A DNA stretch of 64,000 bases from assembly GCF_005938645.2 (NCBI RefSeq), contig NZ_CP042171.1, positions 2,232,001 to 2,296,000 on the forward strand, given 5' to 3'. The notes beneath the pieces are model-generated. The model had not been told where the DNA came from, did not search any database, and worked only from the letters and a program-made list of their open reading frames with translations. The translations under genes and the position numbers were made by a program. Source of the stretch: Pedobacter sp. KBS0701 (lineage in GTDB: Bacteria > Bacteroidota > Bacteroidia > Sphingobacteriales > Sphingobacteriaceae). Below are positions 34,758 to 45,300 of this stretch, one piece after another. How positions within the stretch are numbered: position 1 is the first letter of the stretch; each line of letters starts with the position of its first letter.

Positions 34758-34849
34758 CGTCATGCTGAATTTATTTCAGCATCTATCTTGATAAGACCCT
34801 GAAATAAATTACCTTCGGTGAGCTCGCTAAAGTTCGGTTCAGGGTGACG
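34758..34849. repeat. REP-like inverted repeat (CGTCATGCTGA...CAGGGTGACG)
   Basis: The ends CGTCATGCTGAATTTATTTCAG and CTGAAATAAATTACCTTCGG...TTCAGGGTGACG pair imperfectly. TTTATTTCAG and CTGAAATAAA are perfect complements around the middle. This family (with GAGCTCGCTAAAGTTCGG) differs in sequence from the GAGAGAT-type repeats. It fills the zwf-pgl gap. Confidence 0.7.
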
Positions 34850-34862
34850 AAAGGGTAAAAAT

Positions 34863-36377
34863 TTATTCCTTATTCTTCAGCGGTAAATTGAACCAGTGGA
34901 AACCATCTCTCGCAATAAGTGCTTCAGCTTCTTCTGGTCCCCAGCTATCGGCAGGATAGTTAGGGAAATTGATTGATTTTTTGCTTTCCCATGTATTTAA
35001 AATTGGCATAACCAATTCCCATGCTGCTTCTACCTGATCGCCACGCATAAACAAGGTTTGATCGCCCATCATGGCATCCAATAATAAGGTTTCGTAAGCT
35101 TCTGGTGTATCACCCTCGTAAGTTCCTTTATAATCAAATACCATATCAACAGGGTTTAATACCATGTCTAATCCGGGTCTTTTGGCCTGTACCTGCATGC
35201 GGATACTCATTTCTGGCTGTATGCTAATCACCAACCTGTTTTGTTGCCAGTTTTCGGTTACCTCTGATGAGAAAATTTGATGAGGCACATCTCTAAACTG
35301 AATGGTAATTAATGATGAAGTTTGGTTCAAGCGCTTTCCTGTTCTTAAATAGAAAGGAATACCTTGCCATCTCCAGTTATCAATATGAAATTTAACTGCC
35401 GCAAAAGTTTCGGTATTTGAGTGGGTATCAACGCCTTTTTCCTGGCGGTATCCCGGAACTTCCTTACCTTCAACCCAGCCTTTGCTGTACTGACCGCGAA
35501 CGGTGTGAAAACGGATATCTTCTGCAGAAAAAGGACGCATTGCTCTTAAAACCTCAACCTTGCGATTTCTGATTTCATCGGCATCAAAATTAATGGGTGC
35601 TTCCATTCCAACCAAACAAAGCAATTGCAAGAGGTGATTCTGGATCATATCTCTCAAAGCACCAGAACCTTCATAATATCCACCACGATCACCCACACCT
35701 AACTGTTCGGTTACCGAAATCTGAACGTGATCGATATAAGACCTGTTCCACAACGGCTCGAATAATGCGTTGGCAAACCGGAAAGCCATCATGTTTTGTA
35801 CGGTTTCTTTACCCAGGTAATGATCAATACGGTAGATCTGCTTTTCGGTAAAAATAGTGCTCAACAATGTGTTAAGCTCTTTTGCCGATTCTAAATCATG
35901 GCCAAAAGGTTTTTCGATAACAATACGGCTATTGTCTTCATCTTGCGTAAGTTTATATTTCTGCAGACATTCAGCAATAATCGGGAAGAAATTAGGTGCA
36001 ACTGCGAGGTAGAAAATTACCTGTGTACCGGCACCAAATTCTTTTTGATATTTTTCTACAGCCGCTTTCAGGTTTTCGAAAGTTTTTGGCTGTGCAAAAT
36101 CGGTAGGGCAGTAGTGGATCGTATTTCCAAAATCCTCCCATTTATCTTTTTTAACTTTTCCGCTTCGAGAAAACTCGTTCACAGCTTCTTCTAATGCAGT
36201 TTTGTAACTATCATCAGTAAATTCTGTCCTTCCGGTACCAATAATAGCAAACTTATCAGGCATGTAACCCTCCATAAATAAATTATATAGGGCAGGTGCT
36301 AATTTTCTTTTATTTAAATCACCTGTTCCACCAAATATTACAAAAATGGTTGGGTTTAATGCGGTTTTGGTTTTCAT
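34863..36377 (-). CDS. zwf: Glucose-6-phosphate 1-dehydrogenase
   Basis: Oxidises glucose-6-phosphate to 6-phosphogluconolactone with NAD(P)+. The 504-residue protein has the coenzyme fingerprint IFGGTGDLNKRKLAPALYNL, EKPFGHDLESAKELN and the substrate-site motif RIDHYLGKETVQN, with FYLRTGKRL near the C-terminal third. It sits 30 bases after gnd on the same strand. Cofactor preference cannot be judged from this alone. Confidence 0.97.
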   Translation of the reverse strand: MKTKTALNPTIFVIFGGTGDLNKRKLAPALYNLFMEGYMPDKFAIIGTGRTEFTDDSYKTALEEAVNEFSRSGKVKKDKWEDFGNTIHYCPTDFAQPKTFENLKAAVEKYQKEFGAGTQVIFYLAVAPNFFPIIAECLQKYKLTQDEDNSRIVIEKPFGHDLESAKELNTLLSTIFTEKQIYRIDHYLGKETVQNMMAFRFANALFEPLWNRSYIDHVQISVTEQLGVGDRGGYYEGSGALRDMIQNHLLQLLCLVGMEAPINFDADEIRNRKVEVLRAMRPFSAEDIRFHTVRGQYSKGWVEGKEVPGYRQEKGVDTHSNTETFAAVKFHIDNWRWQGIPFYLRTGKRLNQTSSLITIQFRDVPHQIFSSEVTENWQQNRLVISIQPEMSIRMQVQAKRPGLDMVLNPVDMVFDYKGTYEGDTPEAYETLLLDAMMGDQTLFMRGDQVEAAWELVMPILNTWESKKSINFPNYPADSWGPEEAEALIARDGFHWFNLPLKNKE

Positions 36378-36407
36378 TTTATGTTTTTGTTCGTGAGTCT
36401 AATTAGT

Positions 36408-37823
36408 TTATGATAATTTATTCCAGTCGGCGTGGAAAACACCATCTTTATCAATACGTTCAAAGGTATGTGCGCCAAAGAAATCTCTTTGTGCCTGGAT
36501 TAAATTTGAAGGCATGCGAGCTGTTGTGATGGTATCGAAGTAGGTTAGGGTAGATGCAAATGCAGGAATACCTAAACCAGAATTAATACATGCACTGATT
36601 GTTTTACGTGTTCCCAATAAAGTGCCTTTAATGATGTTCTGGATACCCGCATCACCGAATAGATGTTCAAGAGCATTGTTTTTATCATAAGCCTGATAAA
36701 TATCTTCTAAAAATTTAGCCCTGATGATACAACCACCACGCCAGATTTTGGCAATTTCCTGTAACTGTAGATCGTATTGATATTCTTTTGATGCCTGAAC
36801 CAGTAAATGCATCCCTTGTGCATAAGCACTGATCATAGAGAAGTAAAATGCATCTTCCAGTTCTTCAACTGTCGCCTCAATTTTGGTGTCTTTTTTATCA
36901 AAAGCTTCTTCTAAAGAAACCCTTAGTTTTTTAAATTTAGATAAATCACGGTTAGAAACAGCTTCGTTAATGGTTGGAATGGGCAATTGAAGTTCCATTG
37001 AAACCTCCGATGTCCATTTTCCTGTACCTTTAGAACGGGCTTCGTCTTTAATCTGATCTAAAAGATCATTTTGTGTTTCGGTATCTTTAAACAGGAAGAT
37101 TTCGGCAGTAATTTCTAATAAGAATGATTGCAGCTTGCCTTCGTTCCATTTTTTGAATACTTTATAAATCTCTTCATTTGAATAACCTAAACCATTTTTA
37201 AGGATGCCATATACTTCGGCAATAAGCTCCATAATGGCATATTCTATACCATTGTGTACCATTTTAACAAAGTGGCCGGAAGCACCCGGACCAATGTAGG
37301 TTACACAAGGATCAGTCCCAACTTTTGCCGCTACAGCATCAAAAACCTCTTTTACAACATTGTACGCCTGTTTATCACCACCCGGCATCATACTCGGACC
37401 AAACCGCGCACCTTCTTCACCACCAGAAATGCCCATTCCGAAGAAATGTAAACCATCTTTTTCTAACTCATCAACACGGCGGTTGGTATCTGTAAAATGT
37501 GAATTTCCGCTATCGATGATGATATCACCTTTGCTTAAAAGTGGTTTTAGTTCTGCAATAACGCTATCTACAATTGGTCCGGCTGGTACTAACAAAATTA
37601 ATGTACGTGGTGTTTGTAAGCTCGAAATAAAGCTTTCAATATCATCAAATCCTTCTAAGTTGTGCGCTTTGCCTTCTTCTTCAAGCTTCGAGATCATCTT
37701 TTGGTCTTTATCGTAACCTGTTACAGAGAAACCCTTATCAGCCATGTTTAATAATAAGTTCCGGCCCATAGTGCCTAAACCAATCATTCCCAATTTATAT
37801 TTTTCAGAATCGTTATTTGCCAT
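36408..37823 (-). CDS. gnd: NADP-dependent 6-phosphogluconate dehydrogenase, decarboxylating
   Basis: Converts 6-phosphogluconate to ribulose-5-phosphate, CO2 and NADPH. The start is placed at the ATG at 37823 (MANNDSEKYKLGMIGLG), 471 residues; a GTG seven codons upstream is open but less convincing. Motifs: GMIGLGTMGRNL (dinucleotide fold), GMGISGGEEGARFGPSMMPGG, IGPGASGHFVKMVHNGIEYA (catalytic Lys and substrate site) and, near the C-terminus, RDFFGAHTFERIDKDG. The length is that of the long, dimeric form. It is second in the ppgK-gnd-zwf-pgl unit. Confidence 0.96.
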   Translation of the reverse strand: MANNDSEKYKLGMIGLGTMGRNLLLNMADKGFSVTGYDKDQKMISKLEEEGKAHNLEGFDDIESFISSLQTPRTLILLVPAGPIVDSVIAELKPLLSKGDIIIDSGNSHFTDTNRRVDELEKDGLHFFGMGISGGEEGARFGPSMMPGGDKQAYNVVKEVFDAVAAKVGTDPCVTYIGPGASGHFVKMVHNGIEYAIMELIAEVYGILKNGLGYSNEEIYKVFKKWNEGKLQSFLLEITAEIFLFKDTETQNDLLDQIKDEARSKGTGKWTSEVSMELQLPIPTINEAVSNRDLSKFKKLRVSLEEAFDKKDTKIEATVEELEDAFYFSMISAYAQGMHLLVQASKEYQYDLQLQEIAKIWRGGCIIRAKFLEDIYQAYDKNNALEHLFGDAGIQNIIKGTLLGTRKTISACINSGLGIPAFASTLTYFDTITTARMPSNLIQAQRDFFGAHTFERIDKDGVFHADWNKLS

Positions 37824-37911
37824 TTTTTGTTTTTTAGAATGCACCCAAAATTAGGATTTACAAATTAATATTGCAGCTATTGTTGTTAAAAGATTGTAAT
37901 AAAAAGATCAA

Positions 37912-38670
37912 TTATTTTTTAGGCTCAACAGTAAAGATATTGTACTTATCGGCCAGTTTCCAAAGCTTTGCACCACCTTTAATCCCGTCTCTGTTGGTTA
38001 CGATTTTAATATTATCTTCCAACTTAAAATTGATCTGTTTTGAATTTCCGCCACCTATATATAAGGTATCATAATTGAAAACTGTTTTATAAATTTCGAT
38101 TACCTTTTTTAATCTTTTATTCCACCGTTCGCCCCCGATTTTTTCGAATGCTTTGTTTCCGATATAATCGTCGTAATCTTCCTCTTTATTGATTGGGAAA
38201 TGCGCCAGTTCCAGGTGAGGAAGCAGTTCTCCATCAAACAATAGCGCTGTTCCGAAGCCCGTACCCACTGTAAAAACAATTTCGAAGCCTTTGCCATCAA
38301 CAACCCCTAAGCCTTGTTGGTCGGCATCGTTTACCAAACGCACAGGCTTACCAAGCTCGTTGGCCACGCGCTGTGCAAGATCTACATCGGCCCATTTATT
38401 TTTAGCCAGGTTGGGAGCAGTTTTTACAATCCCATTTTTAACGTAACCCGGAAATCCGATTGATACACGGTTATAACTATCAGGAAAAGGCTTAATTAGT
38501 TCAACAATACCTGTTACGATATCTTTTGGCGTAGCTTCCGGCGGGGTTTTGCTTTTTAAATATTCGGTAATCATATTTCCGCTTTCATCTAAAAGAACGG
38601 TTTTTATACTGGTACCGCCAATATCGATAGATAATATATTGTTGTTTTCAGCTTTTTTCTGTGTAGCCAT
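37912..38670 (-). CDS. ppgK: Polyphosphate-type glucokinase (ROK family)
   Basis: A 252-residue ROK kinase with the phosphate-binding motif LSIDIGGTSIKTVLLDE, VSIGFPGYVKNG, LVNDADQQGLG (catalytic Asp), VFTVGTGFGTALLFDGELLPHLELAH, and a GGxWNKRLKK-like segment. The missing ROK zinc-Cys motif and short length are those of the polyphosphate/ATP glucokinases of Actinobacteria and Bacteroidota, in place of the usual ATP-ROK sugar kinases. It makes glucose-6-phosphate, exactly the substrate of the downstream zwf-gnd-pgl genes. With ppk1-ppx nearby, polyphosphate is the likely phosphoryl donor, but donor use is inferred. Confidence 0.88.
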   Translation of the reverse strand: MATQKKAENNNILSIDIGGTSIKTVLLDESGNMITEYLKSKTPPEATPKDIVTGIVELIKPFPDSYNRVSIGFPGYVKNGIVKTAPNLAKNKWADVDLAQRVANELGKPVRLVNDADQQGLGVVDGKGFEIVFTVGTGFGTALLFDGELLPHLELAHFPINKEEDYDDYIGNKAFEKIGGERWNKRLKKVIEIYKTVFNYDTLYIGGGNSKQINFKLEDNIKIVTNRDGIKGGAKLWKLADKYNIFTVEPKK

Positions 38671-38754
38671 AATTCTGTATTTATAATTCCGAAGTTCTAC
38701 AAATAAATTAAAACAACAAACATTAAATGAATATGGAAGTAATTTAGGTGTAAT

Positions 38755-38794
38755 AATATATTCTATAAAATCTATGTATTTAATAGAATATATT
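38755..38794. promoter_or_regulatory. 12-bp inverted repeat between ppgK and the sterol-desaturase gene
   Basis: AATATATTCTAT (38755-38766) and ATAGAATATATT (38783-38794) are perfect complements separated by 16 bases, in the middle of a divergent promoter region. It is AT-rich, so symmetry could partly be chance, but length and position suit an operator. Confidence 0.4.
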
Positions 38795-38828
38795 TAAGTT
38801 TGTTCCGTTAAACTTAAAAAAGATATAA

Positions 38829-40070
38829 ATGGTTATGACGGTAAACTACCTTGCATTTGCTATACCAGCATTTTTTATTTTCGTATTTATTGAATTTAAG
38901 ATCGCCCGGCATCAAAAAAAAGCGAAGATATTCAAATATGAGAGTACGGTTGCAAATTTTAGTGTAGGTATTGCCGAAAGGTTGCTCAATTTATTTATTG
39001 CGGCAAGTTTTTACCAGGTGTACCATTGGGTATATGCCAACTATGCTATTTTTGATATTTCTACTAAATGGTATGTCTGGATTTTGCTATTGCTAGCTAC
39101 AGATTTTGTTTGGTACTGGTATCACAGGATGGGACATGAGATTAACTTTTTATGGGCTGCACATATTGTGCATCACCAGAGTGAAGAGTTTAATTTATCT
39201 GCAGCAGCGCGGATTACCACCATTCAGGCTATTTTTCGTAATGTTTTCTGGTGTGCCTTACCATTGCTAGGTTTTCATCCCAACATGATTATTACCATTC
39301 TTTTGGCTCACGGTGCTTATTCGTTTTTTACGCATACACAATTGATAGGCAAATTGCGCTGGCTCGAAAATATATTGATTACGCCTTCGCTGCATGGGGT
39401 TCACCATGCTTCTGATGAAAAATATCTGGATAAAAACTACGGAGATGTTTTTGTTTTCTGGGACAAATTATTCGGCACTTTCCAGGCAGAAGAAGAGACA
39501 CCTAAATATGGCTTAACACATCCCATTAAAAGTTATAGTTTTTTATGGCAGCATTTTCATTATTATTTAGAAATAGGAGAGGCTTACAGGCGTGCAAATG
39601 GATTTAAGGCCAAATGGAATGCTGTTTTCGGGAGTCCTGCATTAATGGATCAAAATATCAGGCCGATTTTAGAAGAACGTTATTATCAAAATAAATTACA
39701 ACATGAGGCAAAACCTAAACCCAGGTTTAAAATTTATCTGAATATCCAGCTGATCATGGTAGTAGCGATGCTTACAGGTACAACCATGTTTTACGAATCG
39801 TTAACTTTAGTACATAAAGTAGCGATATTGATTTTTATCCTGGTTACCCTGATCAATATCGGCGCCCTGTTAGAGCAGCGCAAGTGGATTTATTACCTCG
39901 AATGTTTCAGGTTGATATTGGTATTCGGTTATTTCTTCCATAGCTTTAATATCATGGAACTTTTAATATTCCCGGTTGTAGGATTGATCATTCTTGAACG
40001 TAATTTTTCATTGAATAGCTTGTATAAAAAACACCTTTTTAACTATCAATCCAACACAATTAATACATAG
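38829..40070 (+). CDS. Sterol-desaturase/fatty-acid-hydroxylase family membrane protein
   Basis: A 413-residue inner-membrane protein with the diiron histidine motifs of the fatty acid hydroxylase superfamily: HRMGHE (H-x3-H), HIVHHQSEEFN (H-x2-HH) and HGVHHASDEKYLDKNYGD (H-x2-HH), in a domain spanning about residues 85-235. The N-terminal and C-terminal parts are mostly hydrophobic helices; the last 130 residues carry about four more membrane segments. Relatives hydroxylate or desaturate lipids, sphingolipid bases or alkylglycerols. The substrate here is unknown. It is divergent from ppgK and independent of the following sigma-factor locus. Confidence 0.85.
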   Translation: MVMTVNYLAFAIPAFFIFVFIEFKIARHQKKAKIFKYESTVANFSVGIAERLLNLFIAASFYQVYHWVYANYAIFDISTKWYVWILLLLATDFVWYWYHRMGHEINFLWAAHIVHHQSEEFNLSAAARITTIQAIFRNVFWCALPLLGFHPNMIITILLAHGAYSFFTHTQLIGKLRWLENILITPSLHGVHHASDEKYLDKNYGDVFVFWDKLFGTFQAEEETPKYGLTHPIKSYSFLWQHFHYYLEIGEAYRRANGFKAKWNAVFGSPALMDQNIRPILEERYYQNKLQHEAKPKPRFKIYLNIQLIMVVAMLTGTTMFYESLTLVHKVAILIFILVTLINIGALLEQRKWIYYLECFRLILVFGYFFHSFNIMELLIFPVVGLIILERNFSLNSLYKKHLFNYQSNTINT

Positions 40071-40118
40071 GTAACTTAAAGGCAAAGTTTGCTTAACATT
40101 ACCGTAACGTTGCTAAGC

Positions 40119-40126
40119 TACTTTTG
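40119..40126 (+). promoter_or_regulatory. -7 box TACTTTTG before the ECF sigma gene
   Basis: TACTTTTG matches the TAnnTTTG consensus and ends eight bases before the ATG at 40135, giving a very short or absent leader. No clear TTG at the -33 distance. Confidence 0.5.
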
Positions 40127-40134
40127 CTGGTGAG

Positions 40135-40701
40135 ATGAAGGATGTATATTTAAGCAAAAGTGATGAGGACTTAATGTCTTTATTGGTAAATCAAGACAGC
40201 CTCGCACTGGAAACCCTTTTTAACAGGTATTACCCTGCTTTATGCAAATTTACCTCTATTTACATTAAAGATTACAACAAAGCAGAAGAGCTTATTGCCG
40301 ATCTTTTTATGAAGCTTTGGGACAAAAGAAACGAGCTTCAGATCAAATCGATCAAAAAATACCTGTTTGCTGCAGCTAAAAATTTAGCCTTTAATGAAAT
40401 TCAGCGTGTAAAACTCCATATTTTAAGTGTCAATGATCGCGAAGATACACTCGATTACCCGGATAATTATTTAAATCCCCACGAACAGCTTACAAGCAGG
40501 GAATCCTATTCTGAAATTATGGATCTCCTAAACCTGTTACCCGACAGGCAGCGGGAAGTACTTTTAATGAGCCGCATCGATATGCTGGAGAAAAACAATA
40601 TTGCCGATTTATTGGGCATTTCGGTAAGAACGGTAGAAACTTTACTCTACCAGGCCGTGAAAAACTTTAGATCGCTCACAACTGACCGATTGGAGATCTG
40701 A
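40135..40701 (+). CDS. ECF sigma factor, FecI/SusC-locus type
   Basis: A 188-residue sigma-70-family ECF factor. Region 2 is at about 25-90 (FNRYYPALCKFTSIYIKDYNKAEELIADLFMKLWDKR, LFAAAKNLAFNEIQR), and region 4 at about 125-180 (LNLLPDRQREVLLMSRIDMLEKNNIADLLGISVRTVETLLYQAVKNFRS). Bacteroidota use such factors with a FecR-type anti-sigma to control SusC/SusD uptake loci, and the anti-sigma gene follows here after about 530 bases. It should switch on the locus from 41231 onward when the substrate is sensed. Confidence 0.92.
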   Translation: MKDVYLSKSDEDLMSLLVNQDSLALETLFNRYYPALCKFTSIYIKDYNKAEELIADLFMKLWDKRNELQIKSIKKYLFAAAKNLAFNEIQRVKLHILSVNDREDTLDYPDNYLNPHEQLTSRESYSEIMDLLNLLPDRQREVLLMSRIDMLEKNNIADLLGISVRTVETLLYQAVKNFRSLTTDRLEI

Positions 40702-41230
40702 TTCAATTTCATTCTTTTGCTTGAAAGTATATTTAATTAATTCTCAGTTTCCTTGAGAAGATTATTTATCAAAATATTACTTGCATTAGTTTTTGGAAAT
40801 GCAGGTTCAGTTTTCCATGGCGGTTTTCAGTCCCGCTTTTGGTACGAGTTCCATGGAAAAATCGGAAGCTCTTCCCGACAATCGGGTTTATTTAACCCAG
40901 GTAGGTGCTCGGAAACATAAAGCCATTTTGCACAGAGAAATCAGAATAATTTGATTTTTTAACAGGCTGTTGTACCTAAACCTGACAGAAGCGGATCCCG
41001 ATTTTTTCAATCGGGATATAGCGGATGGCGGGGCTAAAGAATCTATGAAACACTAACCTTTCATTTCCAAATCAGAATCATTTATCTTTTCCTTGATGAA
41101 ACAATCCTTCAACATTATTAATCAATTTTGGTCACCCTTTATACTTAACAATTTGTTAACAATAAATTGATGTTTTTGGCTACGTATCGGCATCCATTAA
41201 TCTGTCTTACATCCAGAACAGCATGACTAA
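40702..41230. repeat. Long non-coding gap with degenerate AGTCCCGCT repeat
   Basis: This 529-base gap separates the sigma and anti-sigma genes. It holds a repeat with CAGTCCCGCTTTTGG near 40829, ATCGGGTTTATTT near 40885 and GGCGGGGCTAAAG near 41035, sharing words with 12572-12633. The hairpin ATCCCGATT / AATCGGGAT (40995-41017, TTTTC loop) is strong. A 51-codon open frame (40799-40954) falls inside the repeat and is not called as a gene. The last 60 bases are AT-rich and may hold the FecR promoter. Confidence 0.55.
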
Positions 41231-42232
41231 ATGGAAGAACGTTACTACAAATTAATAGAAGATTACAGCAAGAAAACCATTGGCAGTGAAGATTTAACTG
41301 ATTTACTGATTTGGGTTGGAAGCAGCCAGCAGAATCAGCAGATTTTCAGGGAAAGCTTACAGGCCTTTGAGGCAGCAGATTATTCTCTGAAAAAACCTGT
41401 TAATCAGCAAAAAAGCTGGTTGGCCATTCAAAAACATATTGAAGATAGTGCTGAGCAATCGCTAATCATAAAAAGAATCAATTATAGAAAGTATTTTGCG
41501 ATAGCCGCCGCAATCATGGTAATCTGTTTATTACCAGCACTCTATTTTAACAGTTTTCATTCAAAAAAAACCGAAGTTATTGCTTATAACGAAATTTACA
41601 ATCCGCGTGGACAGAAAAGGCTGATCACCATGCCAGATGGTTCTAACATCTATTTAAACGGCGATAGTAAAATCCGTTACGCACTCAATTTTAATACCAG
41701 CAGCAAGCGGATCGTTTATTTAGATGGTGAAGCTTTTTTTGACGTGCAGCACCGCACCAAACAACCCTTTATAGTTCATACCGGAAAAGTGAGCGCTACC
41801 GTTCTGGGTACTTCATTTAATATCAATGCTTATCCATCTTTAAAAGATATCACCATCACTGTGCAAACTGGTAAAGTCGGCGTGCTGTTTAAAAATAAGG
41901 CCACAACAGCCCCTGTTTATTTCCTCTTGCCGAATGAACAGCTTACCATCAATAAAAATAATGGACAGACAACAAAAAAGCAGGTAAATGCCATTGATTT
42001 TGATAGCTGGAGGGAATACAAAATCTTTTTTTATGATAAATCCCTGAGCGAAATTGCAGAGGTAATTGCCCGAGAGTATGATCTTGATATTGAAATTAAA
42101 ACTGAAGCTTTAAAAGGGGTAAAGCTTACCGCAAAATTTGATAAATGTTCGGTAAAGCAGATTATGGATGTAATTGCTAAGCTATCTGACTCAAAATATA
42201 CAATCTATGAAAACAAAGTAATTATTTATTAA
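41231..42232 (+). CDS. FecR-type anti-sigma factor (DUF4974 C-terminus)
   Basis: A 333-residue inner-membrane signal protein. The N-terminal 85 residues are cytoplasmic and bind the sigma factor, one membrane helix spans about 88-107, and the periplasmic FecR domain follows (YNPRGQKRLITMPDGSNIYLNGDSKIRYALNF, EAFFDVQHRTKQPFIVHTGKVSATVLGTSFNINAY). The final 70 residues match DUF4974 (FYDKSLSEIAEVIAREYDLDIEI...KLTAKFDKCSVKQIMDVIAKLSDSKY). It senses the SusC receptor through its N-terminal STN domain and releases the ECF factor. The SusC gene is 123 bases downstream. Confidence 0.93.
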   Translation: MEERYYKLIEDYSKKTIGSEDLTDLLIWVGSSQQNQQIFRESLQAFEAADYSLKKPVNQQKSWLAIQKHIEDSAEQSLIIKRINYRKYFAIAAAIMVICLLPALYFNSFHSKKTEVIAYNEIYNPRGQKRLITMPDGSNIYLNGDSKIRYALNFNTSSKRIVYLDGEAFFDVQHRTKQPFIVHTGKVSATVLGTSFNINAYPSLKDITITVQTGKVGVLFKNKATTAPVYFLLPNEQLTINKNNGQTTKKQVNAIDFDSWREYKIFFYDKSLSEIAEVIAREYDLDIEIKTEALKGVKLTAKFDKCSVKQIMDVIAKLSDSKYTIYENKVIIY

Positions 42233-42355
42233 CAATAAACTATAAGGATAGATATGATATAAAATTACTATAACGAAAAATGGCTCGAAATGCTGGACAC
42301 ATTTCAAGCCCTGAAAATTGTATACTCATTTGACAAAGTAAAACTTAGTAAAGAT

Positions 42356-45300
42356 ATGAAAATTAATACCCGATGGATTAAAAATTTCCATCAGTATCCC
42401 TCAAAAGTTATGGTGATTACTACCATAATGATGTTGAATCTGCTCTCGTTCTCATTATATACCTATGCACAAAGCGATAAGAAATTTTTGTTCGAAGCGA
42501 ATGGCATGACTTTAAAAAAAGCTTTTGAAACTTTAGAAGAGCTAAGTGGCAATCATATTGCCTATAACAACAACCAGTTCGATGACCAGAAAAGGGTTTA
42601 TGTTTCCAGAGGAATGAGATCAGTAAACGAAGTGCTCGATCTGCTATTAAAAGAAATGCCTTTTACCCATAAAGCAGGCGGTGGTGGCAATATCCTGATT
42701 ACACCGAAAAATACAAATACCGGTAGGATTAACGGTAGGGTTGTTGACGAGAACAATGAGCCTATTCCAGCTGCCACGATTAAAATTGTAGAGATAAGTA
42801 AGGTTACACAAACTGACAATGAAGGAAATTTTACGATTCCTGTATTGCCTGGCACCTACACGGTTGAGGCAAGCTTTATTTCCTATCAAACCGGTAAAGT
42901 ACAAAATGTAATTGTAGTTAATAATAATTTGACTAAAATCGGTATAATAAAACTTAAATCATCTGATAATTCATTGGATGATGTAGTTGTTACGGCTTTG
43001 GGTATCAAGCGTTCGGAAAGGGCATTGGGATATGCCATTACCTCTTTAGATAGTTCTGCATTTACAAATGCAGTAGCTACGAACTGGACAGATGCATTGT
43101 CTGGAAAAGTAGCAGGCCTTAACCTGGTCCGCAACAGCGGTCTGGCGGGATCTAACAAAATCATTCTTCGTGGTGAAAATAACTTAACCGGAGATAATGA
43201 AGCACTGATTGTAATTGATGGTGTTGTGGCCAGTAGCAGTGCAAAACGTACTGCCGGAACCGGGGGTGGCGTTTATGGAACATCTGGAGACATTTTGCCA
43301 ACAGATTTTGGAAGTGCACTTAACGATCTGAATTCTGACGATATTGAAAATGTTACGGTATTAAAAGGCCCTGCAGCTTCAGCGCTTTATGGTCAGAGAG
43401 GAGCAAATGGGGCCATTGTAATTACGACCAAATCTGCCGGTAGCAGTAAGAAAAAATTTAATATTACTTTCACTTCTAATACTGCCTTCGAGCAAATTAA
43501 CAGAGGACCAGATATTCAGCAAGAATATGGTGCAGGTGTAGGTGGTGCAAGTTATTACAGTTTTGGAACAAATGCAGATGGTGCAGATACCCATGCAACC
43601 AGTTCAACTTACGGGCCAAGGTTTGATGGTACCAGCATGTTTTTTCAATATGATCCAACTACACAAAAAGGAGGAACGACACGTACGCCATGGGTGGCAT
43701 ATCCAAATGCATTAAATGCGTTTTTTAAAACTGGCGTTGAAACCACAAACTCAGTGAGCTTAGATGGAAATGCCGGAAAAGTAGGTTTACGCTTTACCGC
43801 AAGCCATGGTAATAACGATTGGATAGTTCCTAATACAAGTTTAGAACGTACCTCTCTTGCCTTTTCAGGAAATAGTAATGTAACCAAAAAGTTAAACATT
43901 GTTTTTAAGGCCAGTTATAATAACAGGCATAGTGATAACTTACCTGCAACTGGTTATGGTAATCAGTCTTTAATGTACTGGTTTATGTTTGCCCATCCAA
44001 ATATGAATTTAGATTGGTTTAAAAATTATTGGGTGGCCGGACAAGAGCAACGGAAATTTATAGACTTAACATCGAGTTTTCCGGAAGGACCTTATGCCAT
44101 TTCTGAGCAATATTTAAATGGTCAGAGAAGAAACGGTATTCTTGGGAATATTCAGGCTACATATCGGTTTACTAATGATTTAACCTTGTTGGTACGTTCA
44201 TCTATTGATTATAACCATGATATCCGCGAAACCAAGCGTCCGTGGGATGCTGCAGGCGCAAAATTTGCCCAAGGCTCTTATCGTGTCCAGGATATCAACT
44301 CGTATGAAGTGAACGCTGATTTTTTATTAAGATATAATAAAGATTTATCAAGAGATTTAAAACTTTCTGCCTCAGTAGGTGGTAGCCAGTTAAGAAACCG
44401 CTACAACAAATCGGAACTTCGCGCTGACGGATTAGTTGTTCCAGGTAATTATAGTTTAGAAAACAATCAAAATCCACTGATTTCGGTGCCGGATACTGCA
44501 CGATATAACATCAATAGTTTGTATGGTACAATGTCTTTATCACTAAAAAACTATTTGTTTTTAGATTTAACCGGAAGACAGGATTGGAACAGTACTTTGG
44601 CATCGCCACTTCGAACAGATAATGTTGGTTTCTTCTATCCATCTGCAAGTTTATCTTTCATTGCGTCAGATTATTGGCAATTGCCTTCGCAAATCAGCTA
44701 TTTCAAGCTTCGGGGTTCAATTGCCCAAGTGGGTAGTGGTGGAACGACGCCATACCGTACCGCATACAACTATACGCTTGCTGCGAACGGAATTTATCCT
44801 GGCGGGGCAATGACAAACCCAAGTATACTTCCAAATAATAACTTAAAGCCACTATCTACTACAACAGTTGAGGTTGGGGCTGAATTAAAATTATTTAAAA
44901 GCAGATTAAATTTCGATTTTGCTGCATACACCGGAAGTACAAAAAATCAGATATTAAGCCGTTCGATTGATCGTGCTACAGGATATTCAATCGCTGTATT
45001 TAATGCCGGAAGGGTAGATAACAAAGGCTTGGAAATGTCGGTAAATGCAACGCCTTTGCAGAGCAGATCATTTACATGGACGGTTAACGGAACGTTTTCT
45101 GCGAACAGAAATACCATTAAAGAATTGGCTGATAGTGCTGTAATATTACGTACAGGTCCAATTGGAGGTACACAAATCATAGCCAATGTTGGTGGAAGCC
45201 TCGGAGATATGTATGGTTTCGGATTGAAGCGTTCGCCTGATGGACAGGTAATATTCGATAATACCGGTAAAGCCATTCCAGATCAAACACAGTTAAAATA

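Noticed and set aside
40799..40954. 51-codon open frame in the gap between sigma and anti-sigma genes
   Set aside because: It lies inside a degenerate AGTCCCGCT repeat, lacks a promoter or leader signal, and has no conserved motif; it could be tested by conservation.
42290..42355. 22-codon extension of the SusC frame
   Set aside because: A complete signal peptide begins at 42356; the extension lies in the gap after the anti-sigma gene and adds no sensible sequence.
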